A stretch of 44,565 nucleotides of DNA from Corynebacterium minutissimum. Its GTDB lineage: Bacteria; Actinomycetota; Actinomycetes; Mycobacteriales; Mycobacteriaceae. The stretch is taken from NCBI RefSeq assembly GCF_000988205.1, contig NZ_LAYQ01000026.1, forward strand, positions 1 to 44,565, in the 5' to 3' direction. The first letter of the stretch is position 1, and every line of letters begins with the position of its first letter. Under the pieces are notes generated by a model. The model had not been told where the DNA came from, did no database searches, and was given only the letters and a program-made list of their open reading frames with translations. Shown here in pieces: positions 34,544 to 44,467 of the stretch. The position numbers were made by a program, and so were the translations under genes.

Positions 34544-35197
34544 ATGTCCAAAGACATATCTCCCCCAGTTCTCCTCTTCGATTTCGACGGCACCGTTAGC
34601 CTGGGTCACGGGCCCGTGCTGGCCTATGCCCGCCACATCGGGGAGGCAGCCGGAAACCACTCCATCCCCCACACCGCCGAGCACATGCTCTCAACGAACG
34701 ACGCCTCCCTAGTACACTATCGCGACGGCTACGACCTCGTCCGCAGCCTCGCCGCGGATTGCGATGTCCCGGAGGACTCCTGCCAACAGGCCTACATGGC
34801 CTCCCGACTCAACCTTGCGGACACCGGAATCACAGCGCCCGAAGGCCTCGCCGAGTTTCTAGGCTCGTATCCCGGCCGCGCGGTTCTCGCCACCAACTCC
34901 CCCGAAACTGGCCTCGCAGAGGCGCTTAAGGTTTTGGGGCTGAGCAACTCCTTCGACGCCACCTACACGAGGGTGGGCAAGCCCGACGGCTTGACTCGAA
35001 TCCTCGAATCTGATTTCCCCGATAGCCCCATCATCGCTTTCGGCGATATCTGGGATTTCGATCTCGCTCCCGTGGCTGCCCGTGGCGGGCGCACCGTTTT
35101 ATTGGAAACACCGTTCGCCACCCCCGCAGACGCCAACCCCACGTGGCGCGCTCAGCGCGTCACCGACATCTTTTCTGAACTATCTTCCGCCTTCTAG
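34544..35197 (+). CDS. HAD-superfamily phosphatase, PGP-like
   Basis: This 217-residue HAD enzyme has motif I FDFDGTVSLG (about residues 9-18), motif II LATNSPE, a Lys in RVGKPDGLT and motif IV FGDIWDFDLAP. The cap is of the alpha-helical C1 type (about 20-100), as in phosphoglycolate or sugar-phosphate phosphatases. It lies 32 bp upstream of a phosphonate-type transporter and could release phosphate from the imported compound. It is distinct from the phosphonatase PhnX, which needs a specific Schiff-base Lys that I do not see. The ATG at 34544 is preferred over an in-frame TTG at 34535. Confidence 0.82.
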   Translation: MSKDISPPVLLFDFDGTVSLGHGPVLAYARHIGEAAGNHSIPHTAEHMLSTNDASLVHYRDGYDLVRSLAADCDVPEDSCQQAYMASRLNLADTGITAPEGLAEFLGSYPGRAVLATNSPETGLAEALKVLGLSNSFDATYTRVGKPDGLTRILESDFPDSPIIAFGDIWDFDLAPVAARGGRTVLLETPFATPADANPTWRAQRVTDIFSELSSAF

Positions 35198-35229
35198 CAC
35201 TCCACCCCTCGACACAGAAAGACATTCTC

Positions 35230-36218
35230 ATGCGCCGTTTCACCGCCCTCGCTGCCTCCGCCCTTGCACTGTCACTCTCCCTGACCGCTTGCTCCTCTGA
35301 CTCCTCCTCCTCAACCGATGGCTCGAACTCCCCCGACAAGCTCACCCTCGCGCTCATCCCGAACGAGAAGGTCAACGATCTCGTCACCACCGCAAAGCCG
35401 CTGACTGACTACCTTTCCGAGGAGCTCGGCATCGAGGTCGAGGGGGTCGTGACCAAGGACTACCAGGCCGCCGTCGAGGCCATCGGCTCCGGCCAGGCAG
35501 ATATCGCTATCGCCTCCGCCGCGCAGCTGGCCTCCGCCGAAGACATGTACGGTGCTCACGCCGTGCTGCAGGACGAGCGCTTCGGCGCGGATTCCTACGC
35601 CGGCCAGTTCGTCACCAACAACCCCGACAAGTACTGCGAGGACGAGCCGGTGGCCTCCACCTATGCTGCCAGCGGTGCCGACTACCTGTACTGCAACGGC
35701 ACCGCCACCCCGGAGGAGAACAAGGGCCAGGGTCCGAAGGGCCTCGAGACGCTCAGGAAGATCGATGGGGAGACCACCGTCGCCATGCTGGGTGCTACCT
35801 CCCCCGCCGGATACCAGCTGCCGGTCATGGCCATGGAATCCCAGGCATCGACGTCGACAGCCTCAAGAAGGTGCCAGTGACCTCCAACGATGCCTCCATC
35901 ATGGCGGTCTACAACGGCGATGCCGAGGTGGGCTTCAGCTTCTGGGATGCGCGCTCCACCATCGACGCGTCGGAGGCCCCAGATCTGGCCGAGAAGCTCG
36001 TGGTCTTCGGCTACACCGACATGTACCCCAACGGTGGCGTCGTGATTTCTGATGAGGTGCCGGAGGATCTGCGCGGCCAGATCACCGACCTCATGGACGG
36101 CTTTTCCGAGGTTGACCCGGACACCATGTCCGCCATCTTCGACATCACCGACTGGGTTCCCGCCAAGCAGGAGTCCATCGATATGGCGCGCAAGGTCAAC
36201 GAGCGCTTCGCCCAGTAG
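35230..36218 (+). pseudogene. Frameshifted phosphonate-type ABC substrate-binding lipoprotein
   Basis: Restored, this would be a 329-residue PhnD-like binding protein. The signal peptide ends with lipobox LTAC (C21), so it is a membrane-tethered lipoprotein. The body starts with KLTLALIPNEKV and contains GSGQADIAIASAAQL, typical of the phosphate/phosphonate/phosphite group. The frame is lost near 35844: CAGGCATCG should read CAGGGCATCG, after which it continues GIDVDSLKKVPVTSNDAS to the stop at 36218. One G is missing from a GGG run. AGAAAG precedes the ATG. It is the first transporter gene of the cluster. Confidence 0.87.
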
Positions 36219-36249
36219 CCTGACGCCCCTACTTAGAAAGGCTTCACCC

Positions 36250-37049
36250 ATGACGGAGGAGAAAGCGTGGGGAATCCGCTTCGAGAATGTCTCGGTGCGC
36301 TACCCCAACGGAACGCTGGCGCTTGACGACGTCTCCGTGGACATCGCTCCCGGCGAATTCGTCGCCATCGTCGGCCTGTCCGGCTCTGGCAAATCCACGT
36401 TCATCCGCAGCATCAACGGCCTCGTGCAACCGACATCCGGCAAGATTTTCGTCGGCGACCACGAGATTTCTGCGGCGAAGGGAGCGCAGCTGCGGAAGCT
36501 GCGCGGCCGCATCGGCATGATCTTCCAGGAGTTCAACCTGGCGGACCGCGCGAGCGTCTTCTCCAATGTCCTCGTCGGGCGCTTTTCTCACAATCCCAGC
36601 TGGCGCACCCTGTTGGGAATCTCTACCGCCGAGGACAAAGCAATCATCGCCGAGGCCCTCGACTCCGTAGGGATCCTCGACAAGGCGTGGAATAAGGCCG
36701 GCGCCTTATCGGGCGGCCAGAAGCAGCGCGTGGCCATCGCTCGCGCCCTGTCCCAGAAGCCGGCGATCATGCTGGCCGATGAACCCGTCGCCTCCCTCGA
36801 CCCGCCCACTGCCCACTCCGTGATGAAGGATCTGCGCCGCATCAATACCGAGCGGGACCTGACCACCCTGGTGAACTTGCACCTGGTGGATCTGGCGCAA
36901 GACTACGCCACACGCATCATCGGCATTCGCACGGCAAGATAGTTTTCGATGGGCCCGCCGCAGGCTCCACCGTGGAGGATTTCGAAGCCATCTACGGCCG
37001 GCGCATCCGCGAGGAAGACCAGCTGGGAAGTCAGGAGAGCCGGGCATGA
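36250..37049 (+). pseudogene. Frameshifted phosphonate-type ABC ATPase (PhnC-like)
   Basis: Restored, this would be 266 residues. Walker [10 protein letters not shown] lies at 42-50, followed by the Q-loop [10 protein letters not shown], the signature LSGGQKQR, Walker [14 protein letters not shown] and the H-loop VNLHLVDL. As given, the frame stops at 36942 because GGCATTCGCACGGC lacks one C (expected CGCCACGGC); the true tail [14 protein letters not shown] continues to 37049. All ATPase motifs precede the break, so even the truncated form might work. The ATG at 36250 has AGAAAGG upstream. The restored stop overlaps the ATG of the first permease (ATGA). Confidence 0.88.
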
Positions 37050-37840
37050 CGGCGGTACTTCCCCCACGGCAGCGCAACTGGCCCGGCATCCTTGGCGGGC
37101 TGGCTGCTTTTCTCGCGCTCACCATCGCCACCTGCGTCCCCGCCTGGGGCGGAATCGAGATCGACTTTGGGCAGATCGCTCGCAACTGGCGCAACGGCGC
37201 CGACCGCTTGGCCCTGATGTTCAGCCCCGACTGGTCCATCCTCCCGCGCACGTGGGAGCCGATGCTTGAAACCCTCGCCATGGCCGTCGTCGGTGCCGCC
37301 ATCTCTGCGGTCATCGCTCTGCCCCTATCCCTGTGGGCGGCGCGGCCCACCAACCCATCGACACCGTGGCGCTCGCTAGTGCGCGGCATCGTCAACGTTG
37401 TCCGCGCGGTGCCCGACTTGGTCTACGCCACCATCCTCGTGGCCATGCTCGGCGTCGGTGCCCTGCCCGGCATCATCACGCTGGTGCTCTTCGACGTCGG
37501 CATCGTGGTCAAGCTCGTCTCCGAAGCCATCGACTCCGCGGATGATTCTTACATGGAGGCCGGCCGCGCCGCCGGCGGCACGCAAACCCAGATCAACCGG
37601 GTTACTGCCCTGCCGCAGACCTGGCCGGTCTTTGCCAGCCAGGTGATCTACTCCCTCGAGCTCAACGTCCGCATCTCCGCGGTCCTCGGCCTCGTGGGCG
37701 CTGGTGGCATTGGCCTGCTTATCGACGAAGTCCGTGGTTTCTACCGCTATGACGCGCTCTCCGCCATCGTGCTCGAGCTGCTCGTCGTGGTCATCGCCCT
37801 GGAGATCGTGTCCGTCAACCTGCGAAAGAGGCTGCGATGA
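37046..37840 (+). CDS. Phosphonate-type ABC permease PhnE (first)
   Basis: This is an inner-membrane permease of 264 residues with about five to six TM helices. The coupling motif is EAGRAAGGTQTQ, the EAA loop, near residue 172. It includes WEPMLETLAMAVVGAAISAVIALPLSLWA at the N-terminal half. It is intact and overlaps both neighbours by 4 bp, consistent with a tightly coupled operon. It pairs with the second permease to form a heterodimeric channel. Confidence 0.9.
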   Translation: MTAVLPPRQRNWPGILGGLAAFLALTIATCVPAWGGIEIDFGQIARNWRNGADRLALMFSPDWSILPRTWEPMLETLAMAVVGAAISAVIALPLSLWAARPTNPSTPWRSLVRGIVNVVRAVPDLVYATILVAMLGVGALPGIITLVLFDVGIVVKLVSEAIDSADDSYMEAGRAAGGTQTQINRVTALPQTWPVFASQVIYSLELNVRISAVLGLVGAGGIGLLIDEVRGFYRYDALSAIVLELLVVVIALEIVSVNLRKRLR

Positions 37841-38637
37841 GCACTGCACATGTACTTCCCTCCCGCTCCCGCAGCTGGGGAGTCTTCGCTGCGTGGGCCG
37901 GAATCCTTATGATCTTGGCGCTGTCCTTTGGCTACATTCGCGTTGATCTGACGGCTCTTAAAGATTTGCCCTCGAACATCTGGCACTACCTCGTGCTCAT
38001 GTTCTCCAACCCGGACTGGTCCAAGCTGGGTGAGGCCCTCCTGCAGACCTGGCGCTCCGTGGCCATGGCCTGGATCGGCGCGCTGCTCGGCGTGTTCCTC
38101 TCCACCATCCTCGGTGTCCTGGCTGCCAATACGGTCTCCCCGGGCTGGGTGTGTCTGCCACTGCGCGCGCTCTTTGCCATCATCCGCGCGGTACCGGAGA
38201 TCATCATCGCCATCATTATCCTCACCGTCACCGGGTTGACCCCGTTTACGGGCGCGCTGGCTCTGGCCATCGGCGGCATCGGTACGCATGCGAAGTGGAC
38301 CTATGAGGCCATTGAAACCGCGCCGACTGGCCCAGCCGAAGCAGTCAAGGCAGCCGGCGGCAGCCTGGCAGAAATGGTGCGCTGGGGAACCTGGCCCATT
38401 GTCCAACCGGAGCTGGCTTCGCTCGCGCTCTACCGTTTTGAGATCAACGTGCGCACCTCCGCGGTCCTCGGCCTCATCGGCGTGGGAGGCATCGGTGACA
38501 TGCTCACCGGCTATACGCAGTACCGCCAGTGGGACGTCGTCGGCGTCCTGCTCATCGTGGTCATCGTCATCACCATGTCCATCGACGCCATCTCCGGCGC
38601 TATCCGCCGCCGCATCGTGGCTGCCAAATTCACCTGA
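37837..38637 (+). CDS. Phosphonate-type ABC permease PhnE (second)
   Basis: This is the second permease, 266 residues. It has the same domain layout as the first, with RLWSVAMAWIGALLGVFLS-like first helices and EAVKAAGGSLAE as the EAA loop. The C terminus has FEINVRTSAVLGLIGVGGIG, a conserved segment shared with the first permease (LNVRISAVLGLVGAGGIG). Such pairs arise by duplication and form a heterodimer. It is 11 bp before the RpiR-type regulator. Confidence 0.9.
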   Translation: MSTAHVLPSRSRSWGVFAAWAGILMILALSFGYIRVDLTALKDLPSNIWHYLVLMFSNPDWSKLGEALLQTWRSVAMAWIGALLGVFLSTILGVLAANTVSPGWVCLPLRALFAIIRAVPEIIIAIIILTVTGLTPFTGALALAIGGIGTHAKWTYEAIETAPTGPAEAVKAAGGSLAEMVRWGTWPIVQPELASLALYRFEINVRTSAVLGLIGVGGIGDMLTGYTQYRQWDVVGVLLIVVIVITMSIDAISGAIRRRIVAAKFT

Positions 38638-38648
38638 TAGTTAGCCTT

Positions 38649-39491
38649 ATGACTGATTCCGCCCCACTCTCCGCGCACATCACCACGCGCATGCCGAGCC
38701 TGCAGCCCATCGAACAACGCGTGGCCCAGGCAATCCTCGAAGACATGGACTTCGTCCTGCACGCCACTGCGGACCAGCTGGCGGCCAAGGTAGGCACGTC
38801 CCGTACCTCCGTCATCCGCACCGCGAAAGCGCTGGGCTACGACGGGTACCAGCAGTTGCGTGTGGCGCTCACGCAGGAGATTGCGCAGCGCCCCACCCCG
38901 CCGGCGGGTGCCGATTCCACCCACGTCGGCCGCATGAGTGCCGAGATTGCCTCCTTCAGCAACTACCTGCATGGGCTTACTGCCCTGCTCAACGAGGATG
39001 AGCTAGCCGCGACAGTGGAGGCAGTAGCGCAGGCCAAGCGTGTTCTCCTCGTGGGCAATGGCCTCTCTGCTCCCTTGGCGCAGACCATGGCGCTGCGCCT
39101 CACAAGCATCGGGCGCCCAGCCGAGTTCGTGGCGGAGGCCATGGGCCAGCACATCGCGGCGACGCAACTAGACGCAGAGTGCGTGTGCCTCGTCGTTTCC
39201 GGTTCAGGGTCGACCACGCTCACGCTCAAAGCCGCGACAGCAGCCTTCGAGGCGGGCGCGAAGCTCATCGCGCTGACCTCGTTTACCTCCTCGCCCTTGG
39301 CGGAGCTCGCCTCCTACACACTGGTCATCCCCTCTCCGGATGGGACATTTCGTGCAGAGCTGCAGGATGCCTCGCGCGTTGCTTTTCTGCTGGTGCTTGA
39401 AGCACTCGTGACGCTGGTGGATTCCCACCTCGATGATTCCGCGGCACGGCGCACGGTGCTCTCTGTGCTGCAATCGGCGATGGAAGATTAA
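38649..39491 (+). CDS. RpiR/MurR-family transcription regulator with SIS domain
   Basis: This is a one-component regulator of 280 residues. The N-terminal RpiR HTH (about 10-80) has ATADQLAAKVGTSRTSVIRTA. The C-terminal SIS domain (about 115-270) has VLLVGNGLSAPLA and VVSGSGSTTLTLKAA, the phosphosugar-binding Ser-rich loops. Proteins of this family sense sugar phosphates. Placed at the end of a phn-like transporter cluster, it likely controls it and hints that the ligand is a phosphorylated sugar or similar. The ATG at 38649 is chosen; a longer frame lies inside the permease gene. Its stop overlaps the convergent amidohydrolase stop by 4 bp. Confidence 0.9.
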   Translation: MTDSAPLSAHITTRMPSLQPIEQRVAQAILEDMDFVLHATADQLAAKVGTSRTSVIRTAKALGYDGYQQLRVALTQEIAQRPTPPAGADSTHVGRMSAEIASFSNYLHGLTALLNEDELAATVEAVAQAKRVLLVGNGLSAPLAQTMALRLTSIGRPAEFVAEAMGQHIAATQLDAECVCLVVSGSGSTTLTLKAATAAFEAGAKLIALTSFTSSPLAELASYTLVIPSPDGTFRAELQDASRVAFLLVLEALVTLVDSHLDDSAARRTVLSVLQSAMED

Positions 39492-40678
39492 TTTTCCAGG
39501 TAGGCGTAGGCCGCGGCGATGAGAGCCTGCGTCGCGGTGCTGAGCGTCGGCTGCAGCTCCGGTGCAAAGCGTGGGTTGTGGTTCGGGATGGACACGCCGT
39601 CCGTGCGGCCACCGAAACCCCAGAAACAATAGGGAGCGCCGAAGGCATCGGGGATGCGAGAGAAATCCTCCGAGGCGGTCCACGGCTCCATGTCGAGGAC
39701 GTTGTCGCTACCTAGGACGTCGATAAGCTGCGCGCGCACCTTGTCGGTCACGTCGTCATCGTTGACGGTGAGGGGGTAATTATCACTCTGCACAAACTCC
39801 GGCTCGCGCGGGGACATCGCTGCCCAGCACTCCGCCTTAACAATGCGGTGAATCGCCTCGACGATCTGAGCCCGGACGTCTTCGTCATAGGCACGGATGT
39901 TGATGCGTAAGGTCGCCGAATCCGGAATGATATTGGCCTTCGAACCCGCCTGCAGTGCGCCAACGGTCAATACGGCGAAGTGGTGCGGATCGACTTCACG
40001 GGAGACAACTGTTTGCAGCCGCAGAACGATGGAGCTAGCGAGCACCACCGGATCAACGCTGAGGTGCGGCATCGAGCCATGAGAACCGTGACCATAGACG
40101 GTGACGGTGAGTGAGGTCGCCGTGGACAAGACCGGGCCGGGTGCGATGAGTACGCTGCCAGCGGGGGCATCCTTATCAATGAAGATGTGCTGGCCAAAGG
40201 CCACATCAGGCGTGGGGACTTTTTCGGTGAGTCCCGCGTCCACCATGGACTGCGCGCCCTCGGCGGTTTCCTCACCCGGCTGGAAAAGGGCGATGAAGGT
40301 ACCGGACCACGCGTCAGTGGCCTTCGCCAGTGCCTCAGTGGCGCCGAGCAAGGCGGTCACGTGGGCATCGTGCCCACAGGCGTGCATTGCCTCACCCGTA
40401 GCGGAGTAGTCCAGGCCGGTGTCCTCGGTGATGGGCAGGCCGTCGAAATCTGCGCGCTCCAAGACGGTCGAGCCTTCGCCGTTGCGGAGGATGCCGACGA
40501 CTCCCCCGCCGAATTCCAGCACCTCAACTCCTGGAAAATCCTGGAGCTTATCCGCGATAACACCGCGGGTGCGCTCCTCCTCCATGCTGAGCTCAGGATG
40601 CTGGTGCAGATCCTTGTAAAGGGCTTCTTGCCACTGCGTGGCCTCTGCTGCACGTTCGAGGATGTGGGCGATACTCAT
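39488..40678 (-). CDS. M20-family amidohydrolase
   Basis: This is a metal-dependent amidohydrolase or aminoacylase of 396 residues of the hippurate/IAA-amino acid hydrolase group (M20D). Metal-site motifs are MHACGHDAHV (C, H, D), PGEETAEGAQ (catalytic Glu pair) and a late His in IPNHNPRF. The dimerisation lid domain is inserted from about 175 to 290. It would cleave an N-acyl amino acid or similar amide. The ATG at 40678 is preceded by no RBS; a GTG two codons upstream is an alternative. It lies 31 bp downstream of ychF on the same strand. Confidence 0.88.
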   Translation of the reverse strand: MSIAHILERAAEATQWQEALYKDLHQHPELSMEEERTRGVIADKLQDFPGVEVLEFGGGVVGILRNGEGSTVLERADFDGLPITEDTGLDYSATGEAMHACGHDAHVTALLGATEALAKATDAWSGTFIALFQPGEETAEGAQSMVDAGLTEKVPTPDVAFGQHIFIDKDAPAGSVLIAPGPVLSTATSLTVTVYGHGSHGSMPHLSVDPVVLASSIVLRLQTVVSREVDPHHFAVLTVGALQAGSKANIIPDSATLRINIRAYDEDVRAQIVEAIHRIVKAECWAAMSPREPEFVQSDNYPLTVNDDDVTDKVRAQLIDVLGSDNVLDMEPWTASEDFSRIPDAFGAPYCFWGFGGRTDGVSIPNHNPRFAPELQPTLSTATQALIAAAYAYLEN

Positions 40679-40709
40679 GCCCACAGCCTACGCGCTATGA
40701 GCGCACGAG

Positions 40710-41795
<1,086 letters not shown>

Positions 41796-41842
41796 GGGGC
41801 CAATCCTAACGCACCCCGGATCTTTTAAGGCAAGATGGTGGG
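41796..41842. promoter_or_regulatory. 47-bp divergent leaderless promoters (ychF / AI-2E gene)
   Basis: On the minus strand TAGGAT (41808-41803) lies 7 nt from the ychF GTG. On the plus strand the weaker CAAGAT (41831-41836) lies 6 nt from the GTG of the AI-2E gene. The two -35 zones must overlap within 47 bp. There is no RBS for either gene. Confidence 0.55.
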
Positions 41843-43324
41843 GTGAGTTCTGATCAGCCATCCCCCAATGCATCCTCGCCTGAGCTTGCCGCAGCAGAGG
41901 CAGCACTTGGCGGGCGCTTCGATGACTCCGTCGATGCTGCCTCGCTGAACGCTGTCTCCGCACACCCGCCAGGCAATCAAGTGGATCGCTCCGTGGTGGT
42001 CGGCGAGGTCATCAAGTCCGCATCACTGTGGGCACTGCGCCTGACCATCATTGGCGTCTTTCTTTATGCCTCATTCCGCATGCTGGGCAACTTCTGGCGC
42101 GGCATCCTGCCCGTCCTCATCGCGCTGATTATTTGCACCGTGCTGGCCCCCATTGCGAGCGTCATGCGGCGAAAGGGATTGCCGTCAGCTCTCGCTGCGG
42201 CAGTGACCATTCTCGTGTCTTTTACTGCGGTGGGCACCCTCTTCATGTTCATTGCACCGGACTTCGCGCGGCAGTCCCAAACACTGTATCTGCAGACTGT
42301 GGAGGGAATTCAACGCTTGCAGCTATGGGCACAGGGCCCGCCGCTCAACCTCGACGCGAATGAGATCGGCGGCTACATCGATGAAATCGCCCTGTGGTTG
42401 CAGCGCCAGGCGGGTTCCATTGCGGGCTCCGTGTTCACCGGAATCGGCACGGCCACCTCCATCGTGGTCACGCTCTTCATCATCGTGGTGCTGACCTTCT
42501 TCTTCCTTAAGGACGGCCACAACTTCCTGCCGTGGCTGCGCCAAGCGACGGGCCGCCGCACCGGCTGGCACTTGACTGAGCTGCTAACCCGTGTGTGGAC
42601 CACGCTGGGTGGTTTCGTGCGGGCACAGGCTGTCGTCTCGCTTGTCGACGCCGTCTTTATCGGCCTCGGCCTCGCCCTCATCGGTGTTCCCCTGGCCATG
42701 GCCCTGGCCATCATCACGTTCATCGCCGGCTTCATCCCCTTTGTCGGCGCAATTGTGGCCGGCGCACTGTCCGTGACCATCGCGCTGGTGTCTTTGGGCT
42801 TCACCAAGGCGCTTCTGGTGCTTGGCTTGGTCCTGCTGGTCCAGCAGCTCGAGGGCAACGTGCTCTCCCCGTGGCTGCAGTCGAAGGCGATGAACCTGCA
42901 CCCGGTTATCGTGCTGATTTCTGTAACCGTCGGCTCCGCGCTCTTTGGCCTCATCGGCGGTTTCCTCGCCGTGCCGGTTGCCGCCACCATCGCGGTGGTC
43001 TACCGCTACTTCCAAGACATGGTGATGCTCCAATCCGGCGAGAGAACCGCCGAGGAGTTGGAGTTTTCTACCGTGGCAGGCTTCCTCATCGGGCGCTATA
43101 CCCAACAGCAGGGTGACCACAAACGCGAGCAATGGCTGTCCGTCCCGGACCACGCTGCACCGGAAGGCGCGGCGGAAGACGTCGCCAGCGATGGCACGAG
43201 CCCGCTGGACCGCAAGGTCGATGTTGACGCGGAACTCAGCGAGCGCGATAGCGGCGCCCGCGCGGGAATCAAGCGCGCCATCGGCGCTCTCGAACAGATG
43301 TTGCAGTCGAAGGACAAGAACTAG
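41843..43324 (+). CDS. AI-2E family transporter (TqsA/PerM-like)
   Basis: This is a 493-residue membrane protein of the AI-2E/PerM family. The N-terminal tail is cytoplasmic (about 1-52). Four to five hydrophobic segments lie in the first half, with a soluble loop (about 135-190) between them. The C-terminal half has the conserved segment GFIPFVGAIVAGALSVTIAL and VVQQLEGNVLSPWLQSK (about 330-350), the family signature. A charged C-terminal tail follows from about 415. The family includes AI-2 exporters, Na/H antiporters and permeases of unknown substrate, so the cargo is open. The start is GTG at 41843. Confidence 0.88.
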   Translation: MSSDQPSPNASSPELAAAEAALGGRFDDSVDAASLNAVSAHPPGNQVDRSVVVGEVIKSASLWALRLTIIGVFLYASFRMLGNFWRGILPVLIALIICTVLAPIASVMRRKGLPSALAAAVTILVSFTAVGTLFMFIAPDFARQSQTLYLQTVEGIQRLQLWAQGPPLNLDANEIGGYIDEIALWLQRQAGSIAGSVFTGIGTATSIVVTLFIIVVLTFFFLKDGHNFLPWLRQATGRRTGWHLTELLTRVWTTLGGFVRAQAVVSLVDAVFIGLGLALIGVPLAMALAIITFIAGFIPFVGAIVAGALSVTIALVSLGFTKALLVLGLVLLVQQLEGNVLSPWLQSKAMNLHPVIVLISVTVGSALFGLIGGFLAVPVAATIAVVYRYFQDMVMLQSGERTAEELEFSTVAGFLIGRYTQQQGDHKREQWLSVPDHAAPEGAAEDVASDGTSPLDRKVDVDAELSERDSGARAGIKRAIGALEQMLQSKDKN

Positions 43325-43348
43325 CGGGGCGTGTCCGGGGCGCATGTC

Positions 43349-44432
43349 ATGATGACAGACATGACGTCTACCCTTCCCGTGTTGCTCCTCTTCCTCGGCC
43401 TCATCATTGGCGCCGCCCTCGGTTGGCTGGCCCGCGCCTATTCCGCGCAGTCTTCCCAGCCCTCCGAAGAACACCGCGCGCTGCAAGAATCCCAACGCCG
43501 CCAAGCAGAGCTTGCCCCGCTGGAAAAGGCCATGGACCGCTTGGGCCTGCAATTGCAGGAAATTGAAGAGGATCGCGCGACATCGCTCGCCGCGCTCAGC
43601 AGCCAAGTTCAAGCGGTAACGCGCACCTCGACTCGGCTCTCCGATCGCACCGACAAGTTGGTCGGCGCGGCTGCGCTCGCCGAACGTCCGCGGGCGCTGG
43701 GGTGAGGTACAGCTGGAACGCGTGGTCGAGCTCGGCGGCATGCGCAAACATGTGGACTTCGACTCCCAAGTCAGCGCTCGCATCAACGGTTCGGTAGTCC
43801 GCCCTGACCTCGTCGTTCACCTGGCGGGTGGGCGCAGCATTGTGGTCGACGCCAAGGTTCCACTCAGCGCCTACCTCGACGCCATGGAGACTGAGGATCC
43901 GGAAGAAAGGGCAGGGTATCTCCGGCGCCACGCGCACCTGATGCGCTCACATGTCCAAGCACTGGCTTCTAAGGACTATATCGAGGCTTTCTCCCCCACG
44001 CCGCAGTTTGTGATCCTCTTCGTTCCCGCGGATACCTTCGTCGACGCCGCGCTCTCCATCGATGCCGAGCTGCTCGAGTTCGCATTCGAGCGCAACATCG
44101 TCATCGCCACGCCGAGCACCCTCTTCGCCCTCCTGCGCACCGTGGCGGTGAGCTGGCAGCACGAAGAAATCTCCGACAAAGCCCGCGAGGTACAGCGCTT
44201 GGGACGTGAGCTCTACACGCGCCTTAATACCCTCAACGAGCACTATGACAAGGTCGGCCGCGGCCTCGAGCGCGCAGTTGAGGCTTATAACGCGAGTTTA
44301 GCCAGCTTGGACTCCCGCGTCGGGGTCACCGCGCGGCGGCTCAAGGAACTAGATGTGCCCGCTCGCGTAGACCGCCTACCGGTGGAGCCGCGCAGTGTCG
44401 GTTCTTGGCCGCGGCGCGCCCACGATGAATAA
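43349..44432 (+). pseudogene. rmuC: Frameshifted RmuC-family DNA recombination protein
   Basis: RmuC proteins are membrane-anchored, nuclease-fold proteins linked to control of DNA inversions. The N-terminal TM helix is LPVLLLFLGLIIGAALGWLA, followed by a coiled coil and then the endonuclease-like core. After KLVGA the frame fails near 43669: GGCGCGGCTGCG has one extra G compared with GGCGCGCTGCG, which restores ALRSPNVRGRWGEVQLERV and the rest to 44432. The core has VDAKVPLSAYLDAM and FVPADTFVDAAL. About 360 residues would result. The start could be 43349, 43352 or 43361, as no RBS decides it. Confidence 0.85.
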
Positions 44433-44453
44433 CGTTTTGGTCACCAATCCCGG

Positions 44454-44467
44454 TAAGCTCTCTGGTC
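44454..44467 (+). promoter_or_regulatory. Possible leaderless promoter of the DUF6542 gene
   Basis: A -10-like box TAAGCT lies at 44454-44459, 8 nt before the GTG. No RBS is present and no -35 at normal spacing is seen. Confidence 0.35.

Noticed and set aside
41796..41963. Longer upstream start of ychF
   Set aside because: The extra N-terminal residues lie antisense to the AI-2E gene and are Arg/His-rich; the GTG at 41795 gives the standard YchF N terminus.
42584..43786. Long minus-strand reading frame opposite the AI-2E gene and the start of rmuC
   Set aside because: It runs across two plus-strand genes that have clear family motifs and correct starts, and the translation is His/Gly/Arg-rich with no recognisable domain. 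It is a high-GC shadow frame.
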